From Rossellomorea aquimaris (GTDB lineage Bacteria > Bacillota > Bacilli > Bacillales > Bacillaceae_B): 64,000 nt of DNA. Below the pieces are notes generated by a model. That model was given only the letters and a program-made list of their open reading frames with translations. It ran no database searches and was not told where the DNA came from. Each line of letters begins with the position of its first letter. Positions within the stretch are counted from its first letter, which is position 1. This document shows positions 35,716-43,686 of this stretch, piece after piece. The position numbers and the translations under genes were made by a program. The stretch covers positions 372,001 to 436,000 of the forward strand of contig NZ_JXZC01000002.1 of NCBI RefSeq assembly GCF_000935355.1, given 5' to 3'.

Positions 35716-35859
35716 AGATTTTGGCTCATTTACGCCTGTTGGTGAGAAAACGCCCGAGCAAATTTCTTTGCTCATGCGTTTTCTCACCAACAGGCTACCT
35801 TTCAGCTATCCGCTGAAAGGCGAGTGAAACTTTGGTTTCACTCGAATGAGCCAAAATCT
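35716..35859. repeat. Perfect 144-nt cloverleaf-like nested inverted repeats
   Basis: Outer 15-bp stem 35716-35730/35845-35859 encloses three hairpins. Arm 1 has a 20-bp stem (35734-35753/35776-35795) topped by a 7-bp stem GAGCAAA/TTTGCTC. Arm 2 is 9 bp (35798-35806/35812-35820), and arm 3 is 10 bp (35821-35830/35835-35844). All stems are perfect and almost no base is unpaired. It lies between galU and a divergent GT2 gene. It is not tRNA-like in size or sequence. Confidence 0.85.
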
Positions 35860-35962
35860 ATTAAAATTCATGTGTATTATACCATATGTTGTTGATTTCT
35901 TAATCTCACGGGTTTATTGTGCTATAATATAGCGAGTAATTTCAGATGTGAGGATGAAGAAA

Positions 35963-36763
35963 ATGATTAGTGTAATCGTACCAACTCTTGGAACGAAGCC
36001 AGAGGAATTGAAACGATTGTTTGAAAGTCTTAATAATCAATCATACAAAGACTTCGAAGTCATTATTGTATCACAAGACAATCACAATTATATTACATCC
36101 GTTTTAAAAGATGTTAACTTTAAATACAATCATATAGAAATTGATCGTAAAGGGTTGTCACTTGCCCGGAACGTTGGTATTGAGCATGCGAGTGGAAGCA
36201 TTCTGACGTTTTCGGATGATGACTGCTGGTATAATGACGACTCGTTCCAGCTTGTTGTCGATTATTTCAATGAGAATCTCGAGACCGATGTGGCATGCTT
36301 CCAAATCTATGATCCGATTAAAGGCGTTTACTATAAAGAATATGACGAAGAAGAGCAGAAGCAGGTTACAACCGGTAAGCTGTTGAAGAAGTCTTCCATC
36401 GAGATCTTTATCCAGACGGCGAATATCGAGTCCTCCCTGATCCGATTCGACGAGAAGTTCGGCTTGGGTGCGATTTATCCTTCCGGGGAAGAGAATGTCT
36501 TCTTATTCGATTTAGCGAGAAATCATAAGTCCATCAGCTATTATCCGAAGGTTGTCGTGAATCATGAGAAGCCTGAGATGCAGACCCGATTATATGAGAA
36601 ATCGTTTATTGGAAAAGGGCCTTTGTTCAAGAGAATGTACAATACCCCTACTGCGGTGGTTCTATTGACTCTCTTCACGTTGAAAAAGTACCGTCATTTA
36701 GATGAGCCGTTTAGCTATTATGGTAAAGCATTCAGGGAGATTTTTAGGTATGAGAAGAAATAG
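35963..36763 (+). CDS. Glycosyltransferase family 2
   Basis: 266 residues, soluble GT-A fold. ISVIVPTLGTKPEEL, LSLARNVGIEHASG and TFSDDDCWY (DxD metal site) are family motifs. It probably adds a sugar to a lipid-linked repeat unit. I choose ATG 35963, with GAGG 9 bases upstream; the GTG 35948 and ATG 35954 crowd that site. Alone on the plus strand; the donor is unknown. Confidence 0.88.
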   Translation: MISVIVPTLGTKPEELKRLFESLNNQSYKDFEVIIVSQDNHNYITSVLKDVNFKYNHIEIDRKGLSLARNVGIEHASGSILTFSDDDCWYNDDSFQLVVDYFNENLETDVACFQIYDPIKGVYYKEYDEEEQKQVTTGKLLKKSSIEIFIQTANIESSLIRFDEKFGLGAIYPSGEENVFLFDLARNHKSISYYPKVVVNHEKPEMQTRLYEKSFIGKGPLFKRMYNTPTAVVLLTLFTLKKYRHLDEPFSYYGKAFREIFRYEKK

Positions 36764-36789
36764 TGTTTGTTGGATTTGATTAGATTTGC

Positions 36790-36824
36790 GGCAGGTGCCT
36801 GGTTGTGGTGCCTGCCTTTTTTGT
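36790..36824 (+). terminator. GT2 terminator
   Basis: GGCAGGTGCC and GGTGCCTGCC form a stem including G-T pairs, followed by T6. Confidence 0.8.
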
Positions 36825-36913
36825 GGCGAATTCCATAAAATTAAAAGGCTCTTTTCGCAAATATTGTTGTTTTAACATGAGTTCTGCAAGGCTCTGTCAA
36901 TTAGTGTGTGCTG

Positions 36914-37032
36914 GATGGTGAGGGGAACTGCTCCGCTTTCCGCGGACGATCGGCCGAGCCTCCTCAGATTCGCTTCCGGGGTCTCGGCACGCCCGTACTT
37001 CCGCAGGAGTCTGCGCAGTTCCCCTCACCATC
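36914..37032. repeat. Palindromic repeat copy B
   Basis: Outer perfect 18-bp stem GATGGTGAGGGGAACTGC and complement. The core keeps CGCTTTCCGCGG, GCCTCCTC, GGGGTCTC and CCGCAGGAGT of the family; the arm is CCGAG/CTCGG. Confidence 0.8.
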
Positions 37033-37190
37033 TTTAACAGTTTTTTTGTGACAGAGCTTCATCGTGGGCTAGAAAACAAACTAATTTGAAAAATACTTCC
37101 TTGAGACAATCAATCTCTCCTTACTTTCAATGAGATTGTTTTCTATAAAGCTTGTTTTAATTGTTTTCGCTTAAGGATTCATGCTCAGAA

Positions 37191-37304
37191 AGTTGGTTGG
37201 AGCGAAAGGATGATCGACTCCTGCGGGAATAGCTGGACAGGTGAGACCCCGGAGGCTCACCGCCAGCCCCGCGGAAAGCGAGCATCCTGCAGCGGAAATC
37301 AACT
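37191..37304. repeat. Palindromic repeat copy C
   Basis: Nearly the reverse complement of copy D, with a shorter apex. Outer arms AGTTGGTT/AATCAACT; inner arms GGTGAG/CTCACC. Confidence 0.82.
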
Positions 37305-37353
37305 ACTACTTTCTTCTCTACAATAGCCACAAACTTTACGAAAAGTGCGAATT

Positions 37354-37386
37354 AAAAAGGTGCACCCCACTTGCCCGGGTGCACCT
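37354..37386 (-). terminator. Terminator of the Wzy operon
   Basis: AGGTGCACC/GGTGCACCT stem with T run on the minus strand. Confidence 0.87.
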
Positions 37387-37393
37387 CAAGAAA

Positions 37394-38362
37394 TCACTTT
37401 TCTTTTAAAATGACTTCCGTAATCATGTCATTTTCTTTCGTTAACTTCAGCTCGTTTTGTTCGAGGTCGAGCTCATTTTCAAGATCGCCATGGATCTTTT
37501 CGAATTCCGCTGCCGGGATGTTTACCGGGAACTTGATTTCCACGAGTCGCTTATCTTCGTTTAATCCAACAAAGGAATTGAACTCTTTATAGTAGTAGTA
37601 GAATTCAACCTCGCCTTGTCCTTCGAAGATGTAAACAGGATCACCGTATTTACGGAACAGGTTCTTTTCTGAATACCCGATTGGCAATGGCGTTTCTGGT
37701 AAGAGACCTGCATCCACGTATTGCAGGAATTCGTCTGATAGTACTTTTCTGTTGTTCTTTTCGTAATCGATCCGGAAGCTCAGCATGCCGGACTCTTCAA
37801 GAAGCTCTTCGTCCGTTAGCTCCAGGAACTCTTCTGTCGCCAAGTCTTCATTCAGAGCACCTATCAGCTCGACGATAGGAATTTCTTCTTGAGCCAATAG
37901 TATTTTGGTGATTTTACCTTCTTCCACTTCGAACACAACGCTTTGTTCATCGATAATCATATATACATACGATGTTGTCGCATTTTCATCTGCTTTGTAT
38001 TCAAACATGTCCAGCTCTAAGTTGTTATCAATGACCTTTTGCAGGTTATCTCCTGCATTGATCGTGTCAGAAATTTTGAACTTTCTGTTGGATGTGATCA
38101 GGTAGTCTGCTTCTCCACCCGTGAAGTGGACGCGAAGCTTCTGTTCTGGATCATCCAGGGCTTCATCTTTGGATTCGGGATCTTTCATGACCTTAAAGAC
38201 TTCCTGATACCTTTCGCCTAAGCCGAAATTCAGGAGTGAATATTCGTTTCCGACCGATTTATATTCACTTTTCTGCACCTCTTTTGTTTTCACGCCAACG
38301 ATGATGCCGAACAAAAGAACCACAAAGATCAGATATGAAAGAAAGATTTTGTAAGAACTCAA
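37394..38362 (-). CDS. Membrane-anchored protein of unknown function in Wzy operon
   Basis: About 322 residues. One N-terminal helix (about 5-25), then an acidic extracellular part. Two segments look related: LNFGLGERYQEVFKVMKDP near 50 and LPIGYSEKNLFRKYGDP near 230, both followed by an aromatic beta stretch, like SmpA/BamE-type Gly-x-Ser folds (tentative). The start is TTG 38362 (GGAG 8 bases upstream) or GTG 38371. It overlaps or abuts the polymerase gene, so a role in polymer assembly is plausible. Confidence 0.75.
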   Translation of the reverse strand: MSSYKIFLSYLIFVVLLFGIIVGVKTKEVQKSEYKSVGNEYSLLNFGLGERYQEVFKVMKDPESKDEALDDPEQKLRVHFTGGEADYLITSNRKFKISDTINAGDNLQKVIDNNLELDMFEYKADENATTSYVYMIIDEQSVVFEVEEGKITKILLAQEEIPIVELIGALNEDLATEEFLELTDEELLEESGMLSFRIDYEKNNRKVLSDEFLQYVDAGLLPETPLPIGYSEKNLFRKYGDPVYIFEGQGEVEFYYYYKEFNSFVGLNEDKRLVEIKFPVNIPAAEFEKIHGDLENELDLEQNELKLTKENDMITEVILKEK

Positions 38363-38367
38363 CTGTA

Positions 38368-39741
38368 TCACTCCATTACATTTTGCTTATCTTTGTGTTT
38401 CATTTCACCGATTTTCACTAGCACGGCGATGACTAATAGAACTGCCCAGAATCGTGGTGTGACATAATCCGCTCTGTATAAGGATGTGACCATCAGGTGA
38501 AAGTACTCTACCAATGCAATGAAGTAGTACATGTTCTTCATGCCGTTCTTCAATAGGAACACGGCGATGGAAATTAATCCTGTCAATAATAGAAGGAGTC
38601 CGATGACACCTTGCTCGAATAGCACATCGATAAACATATTGTTTGCCGAGATGGCCAGGCTCATCTGGGTATGTGGCACAATCTTGGTACCCGCCAGGAA
38701 TTCATAAGCTCCAGGTCCGTATCCAAATAGTCCCGATACGATGGAATGATCGAACAGCCACTGGAATGGCATGACGTACATATAAATCCGGCTTGATTGT
38801 GTCGGATCAAAAAGGTTATCCCTTCTTCCCCAAATCGGAGAGAAGAATTTCGCCAGTAGATCCGGGTTTACGAGATAAAGTCCGGCAATTCCGATGATCC
38901 CCACCAATGGAATCATCCAAAGGATCTTTTTCGGGAATTTTGGATGGAACATGAGATAGACCATCAAGAAGCCTATCACGAGTACCAGATTGAAATAGGC
39001 GCTCACGGAAAACGTAAAGGCCAGGATGAAAAGCGTCGGGATGAGTACGACGACTGCATACACCCATTTCCGTTTCACAAACAGGAATGCCAGGATGATC
39101 AGATCGATCAAGAACGGTCCCATATAGCTTGGTTCATTGGTGAATGACGTGATCCGGAAGTCGAACAGCGTCACTCCCTCAACGCTATGAACGAAGGAAC
39201 GGGTATCTAAATTAAGGAATGGAATGTTAAACATGAAATAGGCAAGCTGCCAGAAGGCTACTGCCACTAACAATGCTATCGACAACGGATAGACTTTGAT
39301 GATGCTTTCGTTATCCTTTGGCTCATTCACAAGCAACCGGTAGCCGAAGTACACAAACATGAAAAAGCTGAGATAATAGGCAAGTCGCGTGATCATCGAG
39401 CTTTTCAGGTAGTTCATATACTCAACACTATTCAATACCGTAGCAGTATAAAAAGCAGAAAGGATTGCCAGTGCCAATGAGATAAGAAATAGAATCAGGA
39501 AGCGTTTCAAGTATTTATCAAACTCTGAGGTTTGCGTCAAACGTTTTCGATTGAGTACGTAATACAGGAATAACAGTGAGCCAACCCCCAATGTCAGCAC
39601 CGCAGGAACGGGTACGGGGAGAAGCTTGATGTATTTAGCTTGAGTAGAGAACTGGGCGAAGAACAAATATCCGGCCACTAAAATCAGGATGATCTGCTTC
39701 ATCCTCGGCTCATACTTGTTCATGAGTGTGGAAAAATTCAT
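38368..39741 (-). CDS. O-antigen ligase/polymerase (Wzy-like) membrane protein
   Basis: 457 residues with about 11-12 helices. The long extracellular loop after residue 300 contains QSSRIYMYVMPFQWLFDHSIVSG, GYGPGAYEFL and HTQMSLAISANNMFIDVLFEQG, matching the Wzy_C/O-antigen ligase family. It probably polymerises lipid-linked repeat units outside the membrane. GAGGAG lies 6 bases before the ATG. Second gene of a three-gene operon. Confidence 0.88.
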   Translation of the reverse strand: MNFSTLMNKYEPRMKQIILILVAGYLFFAQFSTQAKYIKLLPVPVPAVLTLGVGSLLFLYYVLNRKRLTQTSEFDKYLKRFLILFLISLALAILSAFYTATVLNSVEYMNYLKSSMITRLAYYLSFFMFVYFGYRLLVNEPKDNESIIKVYPLSIALLVAVAFWQLAYFMFNIPFLNLDTRSFVHSVEGVTLFDFRITSFTNEPSYMGPFLIDLIILAFLFVKRKWVYAVVVLIPTLFILAFTFSVSAYFNLVLVIGFLMVYLMFHPKFPKKILWMIPLVGIIGIAGLYLVNPDLLAKFFSPIWGRRDNLFDPTQSSRIYMYVMPFQWLFDHSIVSGLFGYGPGAYEFLAGTKIVPHTQMSLAISANNMFIDVLFEQGVIGLLLLLTGLISIAVFLLKNGMKNMYYFIALVEYFHLMVTSLYRADYVTPRFWAVLLVIAVLVKIGEMKHKDKQNVME

Positions 39742-39792
39742 ACTAAACTCCTCATTGTCTTTTTAGTTTATTGAAGGCATTTCATAAGAGCC

Positions 39793-40146
39793 TTATTGAA
39801 TATAGTCTATATCTTTCAGTAGAAGAATTCCGTCCTTCTTCTCCCACTCCGTCATATAAACCAATTCATTTTCTTTATTAAAACGATAGAACTTATTAAC
39901 AGCTTCGGTATGGAAATAACTTTTGCGTTGAGATGTCAGTTTCTCTTTAAGATAGTTGAAGTCCTTTTCTGTCACTGTGTTGTCAGGACTCAGCATATAT
40001 TTAAAGGCATCCCAATCCGTGTTTTCAATATTATTGCGAATATATTGATCCGCTTCCAGCAGGTTTCTGAATTTCAATGGCTGATCACCGCAGCCACTTA
40101 AAAATAAGGTAATTAAAATGAGTAGAACGGCAAACTGTCTTTTCAT
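39793..40146 (-). CDS. Small lipoprotein, first gene of Wzy operon
   Basis: 117 residues. ATG 40146 has AAAGGAG upstream. Lipobox TLFLSGCGDQ. The remainder is helical (FRNLLEADQYIRNNIENTDW) and then beta (YHTEAVNKFYRFNKENELVY has similar style); I do not recognise the family. It precedes the polymerase by about 50 bp. Function unknown. Confidence 0.72.
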   Translation of the reverse strand: MKRQFAVLLILITLFLSGCGDQPLKFRNLLEADQYIRNNIENTDWDAFKYMLSPDNTVTEKDFNYLKEKLTSQRKSYFHTEAVNKFYRFNKENELVYMTEWEKKDGILLLKDIDYIQ

Positions 40147-40481
40147 TGCAAACTCCTTTCCTATGAGGACCGTCGAATTCGTCTTTCTTATGTAAAAAGG
40201 GACGCACCCTGTTACGTCTTGATAATCAAACAACAATAAAAAATTATACATGAAAACCAACCATTTGAAAATGCTTTGTTCCCTACACCTCTACGCTTCG
40301 TCACCCTTGTCAATACTGAAAAATGACGCAAATTCTCTATGATTCCGTTATGTTAAATATGTGTTACAAACGTGATTTATAGTCATAATATTGGAAGATT
40401 GATCTATATGAGGGGAAGTTACTCATTTTCAGCTGCCGATTATCTGGCTGGTAGTGGGGCTGGATGGGCTCCAATCCCATT
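40147..40481. other. Intergenic region without recognised gene
   Basis: About 335 bp upstream of the small lipoprotein gene; expected to contain its promoter. No strong element was found apart from the flanking terminator at 40482. Confidence 0.5.
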
Positions 40482-40510
40482 AAAAAACTGCCATCCCGAA
40501 GAATGGCAGC
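40482..40510 (-). terminator. Terminator of lytB-like gene
   Basis: CTGCCAT/ATGGCAG stem with T6 on the minus strand. Confidence 0.82.
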
Positions 40511-40523
40511 TCCTTGATTCAAA

Positions 40524-42806
40524 TTAATTCGCTAAAGCCTGTTGGATATCTTGACGAACCGATTCCGAGATGGCACCTTTACCGCCTAAGAAGTAGGTAT
40601 CGGCCAGGACAGTACGCTCATCCAGCCATGCTTTCACATTGTCGGGTAATTGATCCTTACGCGTCAAGATTAATGGTGATTTCATCGCTGCTGCCAATGA
40701 AGATGCAGGCAGGGCATCGATGAAGACGTCTCCGCGCGCGAAGAATAATGTCTTTTCTTCAAACTCACTGCTGTATTTCTCTGCAATGGTCAGACTTGTT
40801 TGGTAACGGTCATCTCCGTATACCCTTGACACATCTGAAGCAAGACTCATCAGTTGGCGTTCCACTTCAGTAGAAACAGCGGACTGACCGCCAATGATCG
40901 TTACTTTATTAATCGTATTCTCTTTCATGTAAGCTTCAACACTTTCATGAAGAGAATCTTTTGTTGTGTAAAGAATCGGGATTTGCATCATGCTTGCATA
41001 GGATGCAATCGACAATGCATCCGGGGATTTCTCGTCTTTTGTCACAACAAAGATTTCATGATTGTTGTTAATTTCATCTGCCACTTTCACTGCTGTCTCA
41101 TAACGCTCTGCCCCACTGATGCGGGTAACATCGGATAAGCCTTTCAATTGATTCTCTACATTACTGCTGATGGCATTCGTACCGCCGAGTAAGTAGACCT
41201 TTTCAGGCTGAAGACGCTTAATTTCATCAAGGACTGTATCCGGAAGCGATTTAGATGTTGTTAATAATAATGGAGAATCCAATTTCTTCGCCAGTACACT
41301 TCCTGTTAAAGCATCGATGGATAAATCGCCGCGGCCGATGACAACTGCCTTCGATTTATTCTCCCAGCCATACTCTGATACACTTACGCTTGTTTCATAG
41401 CGGTCAATCCCTTCAAGCTCATGAGAATAGTCATTCAAGTCCAATTCTCTATTCACGCTTGTTGTCGGGTAGTAGTAGCCAAGGATCGTCCTGAAGTTAT
41501 TTCCTTCTTTCGACATTTGGTAAGCGCCGTATTGGCTCATCCCGATTCCGTGGCCGAAACCGCCCCCGTTGATTGTGTATAGCTCATCTGTTTCTTTCAA
41601 TTCTTTTACATAAGGGCTCTTCATGATCGATGTTCCCAGCATAAAACGAATGTTATAAGAGCGATCATTAATCGTTTTCGTTTGCAGCTTGATGGTTTCA
41701 TCTTCATTTTTCACAAATCCACTATCTTTTTTCTCAAAATAAGTGAACGATACGGTTCCCTTTAATACATCTGTCGAAGTGAAGGAAGAATCCGGGATAT
41801 CAAAAGAGACATCCTTAATATCGACGATTTTGATTTCACTCTTTTCATCAAGATGATTTTTATTTTTTAACCATGATTTCATGTTGGAAATGATCGTTTG
41901 ATCTTTTTCCTTCGCGTCCGACCACCATGCTTCTGGTTTCTTAAGATCTAACTCGCTTGCGTCGAATTGAGATTTCGCAAGAGGGACTGCCCAATTTCCA
42001 TGCGGTGAGATTTTCGCATCATAGATGTCCGGCTTTGTCTCCAGGTAAGGAACTAAATCTGAGCCCCACACATTTTGATTCGAGAATACTCTTCCCCCGT
42101 TAGATGAAGAATAAAATGCTTCCGCATAGCTGTCGCCTTTTTTCAGAACTTCTCCTTGTGTTTCATTGACCGCTTTTGTTGTATAGGTGTTCCAATCATA
42201 GCCTTTATAGACTTGATCACTTTGTCCATCGTAAATCGTCCAAGGATTTGGATTACTAGGATTATTTGCTTTTTTCAATACAAACGTTCTGGCTGCTACA
42301 GCTTGAGCCTTCAAGGCATCCAGTCCGCCATTGCCACCCCAGGAAGCAGGCATTTCTGCCGGGACCACGCCTTTTAAGTAGTCTTCCAGATTGATATGAT
42401 TTACGGGTCTAACATATTTACTGGATTCAACCGTAAACTCAACTTCTCCTAAGTATTGCTTGTCATAATTCCCTTTTATCGTCATGGAACGGTCCATCGC
42501 TTCCGTGATCGTTGGCATGATCGATACGTTGCCATCGAACTTTTTCACTAGTGTAGAACCTTTGTAAAGAGATAGATTCCCTGACTCCACCTTGATTGTG
42601 TAGGCAGTTCCGGGCTGGATGAAAATCGATGTCCCTTTCACTTGATAGTCCCCATTTACACTAAATGGAAGTGAACTCTTACTTCCGATATAATTCTGAA
42701 GTTTGACAGAAATGGGCTCACCAGCTGCACTTGTATCAATCGGTGCTGCCATCATTCCCGTAACCATCGTGGAAAGAACCAGCATAGATAGTAACTTCTT
42801 CTTCAA
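40524..42806 (-). CDS. SpoIID/LytB-domain protein with three CWB2 repeats
   Basis: 760 residues. A signal peptide ends near TSAAGE. The SpoIID/LytB part (about 100-460) has VNHINLEDYLKGVVPAEMP, LKAQAVAARTFVL and GGGFGHGIGMSQYGA. Three CWB2 modules follow (464-760; each with DRYET-, DALS- and LGG-type motifs). B. subtilis LytB enhances LytC amidase; SpoIID itself is a glycan lyase/transglycosylase. Start TTG 42806 follows AAGGAGG; the frame extending to 42860 is spurious. Third gene after an amidase and a lipoprotein. Confidence 0.93.
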   Translation of the reverse strand: MKKKLLSMLVLSTMVTGMMAAPIDTSAAGEPISVKLQNYIGSKSSLPFSVNGDYQVKGTSIFIQPGTAYTIKVESGNLSLYKGSTLVKKFDGNVSIMPTITEAMDRSMTIKGNYDKQYLGEVEFTVESSKYVRPVNHINLEDYLKGVVPAEMPASWGGNGGLDALKAQAVAARTFVLKKANNPSNPNPWTIYDGQSDQVYKGYDWNTYTTKAVNETQGEVLKKGDSYAEAFYSSSNGGRVFSNQNVWGSDLVPYLETKPDIYDAKISPHGNWAVPLAKSQFDASELDLKKPEAWWSDAKEKDQTIISNMKSWLKNKNHLDEKSEIKIVDIKDVSFDIPDSSFTSTDVLKGTVSFTYFEKKDSGFVKNEDETIKLQTKTINDRSYNIRFMLGTSIMKSPYVKELKETDELYTINGGGFGHGIGMSQYGAYQMSKEGNNFRTILGYYYPTTSVNRELDLNDYSHELEGIDRYETSVSVSEYGWENKSKAVVIGRGDLSIDALTGSVLAKKLDSPLLLTTSKSLPDTVLDEIKRLQPEKVYLLGGTNAISSNVENQLKGLSDVTRISGAERYETAVKVADEINNNHEIFVVTKDEKSPDALSIASYASMMQIPILYTTKDSLHESVEAYMKENTINKVTIIGGQSAVSTEVERQLMSLASDVSRVYGDDRYQTSLTIAEKYSSEFEEKTLFFARGDVFIDALPASSLAAAMKSPLILTRKDQLPDNVKAWLDERTVLADTYFLGGKGAISESVRQDIQQALAN

Positions 42807-42837
42807 TGTTTTTTCCTCCTTGGGATATGTACTTGAG

Positions 42838-42864
42838 GAAGGTGTTCCACATGGGAACACCTTC
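42838..42864 (-). other. Intergenic hairpin between lipoprotein and lytB-like genes
   Basis: GAAGGTGTTCC pairs with GGAACACCTTC (11 bp, 5-base loop) with no T run. It could be a processing or attenuation hairpin. Confidence 0.6.
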
Positions 42865-42870
42865 AGGATT

Positions 42871-43674
42871 TTATAGCTCTTCTACTTTTGTCAAAACGGA
42901 TTCGATTTTATATCCGTTTTCCCCGGTTTCTTCATATACTTCTTTGATCATGCCGATCCCGGGAGCATAATACATCGTATTGATGGTATTCACGTTTCCG
43001 TTTTTTACCGTGCTTCGAACCGCGACGACATGTTCATACGTGTCGTAAGGAACTTTGATCGTTTCATCTTCACTGATGATTTCCCATCGTGTTGTGTCAC
43101 CTTTTCCTTTATGCTTGATGTCGGCCAGCGGTTTTGCTTCTTTATCCGGAGAGAAGCTGTCCAACATGCTTTCTTTCACGTTCTTCGGATTACTTTCTTC
43201 ATACACGACTTGAATGGCATCTTGATCCCATTTTAGGATTTGAAGAGTGACCATCTCTCCCACTTTGAATACACGCTGAACATGGGTTTCATTGTGATCG
43301 ACCACTGTCTCCGTTAAGCTGAAGTCCTTATTTTCAAAGGTTTTGACCATGTTTTTTTCTGGCTTCAGCTGTTGAAGTAACATGTTTACTTCTTCTTTTT
43401 CTTTTTCCGTCGTTTCATTGTCTTCTTCAGTTGTTTCTTCTTCGGAGCTTTCGGACGGCTCCTCTGCTTCCACTTCCTCCACTTCTTCCTGAACAGTAGA
43501 GTTATCCGACTCTTCATTTACAGAAGTATCTTCATTCGACGTTTCACTTTCGGTTGTTTCAGGTTCTTCCTTCGTTGTTTTCTCACTTGGAGAGGAAGCA
43601 TTGCATGCGGTGAAGACAGTCATAGACAAGATGAGCAGAGAGACTAGAAAGATATTTTTACGACTGTTTAACAC
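42871..43674 (-). CDS. Acidic lipoprotein in LytC/LytB-like operon
   Basis: 267 residues. Signal peptide with Cys in VFTACNAS (slightly atypical lipobox, Phe at -3). A long Glu/Ser/Thr-rich stretch (30-95) precedes a folded domain with repeated beta pattern (LTETVVDHNETHVQRVFKV). B. subtilis has a small acidic lipoprotein, LytA, with LytB and LytC; this may be its functional counterpart, though not alignable by eye. GTG 43674 follows AAGGAGG. 12 bp from the amidase gene. Confidence 0.75.
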   Translation of the reverse strand: MLNSRKNIFLVSLLILSMTVFTACNASSPSEKTTKEEPETTESETSNEDTSVNEESDNSTVQEEVEEVEAEEPSESSEEETTEEDNETTEKEKEEVNMLLQQLKPEKNMVKTFENKDFSLTETVVDHNETHVQRVFKVGEMVTLQILKWDQDAIQVVYEESNPKNVKESMLDSFSPDKEAKPLADIKHKGKGDTTRWEIISEDETIKVPYDTYEHVVAVRSTVKNGNVNTINTMYYAPGIGMIKEVYEETGENGYKIESVLTKVEEL

Positions 43675-43686
43675 TGGGTGTCCTCC

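Larger units (their letters stand above)
36843..37350. repeat. Composite repeat element 1 (about 510 bp)
   Basis: It begins with GCTCTTTTCGCAAATATTG and ends with CACAAACTTTACGAAAAGTGC, which are imperfect complements. Its left 90 bp match 54832-54915. It contains palindromes B (36914-37032) and C (37191-37304). GGCTCTGTCAA at 36890 has an inverted partner TGACAGAGC near 37050. There is no open reading frame that looks like a protein. Confidence 0.6.

Noticed and set aside
35716-35859. Possible tRNA or tmRNA because of the cloverleaf shape
   Set aside because: Too long, no T-loop GTTCRA sequence, no CCA or anticodon arm of normal size.
36843-37350. Insertion sequence with transposase
   Set aside because: Inverted ends are present but no transposase-like frame exists between them.
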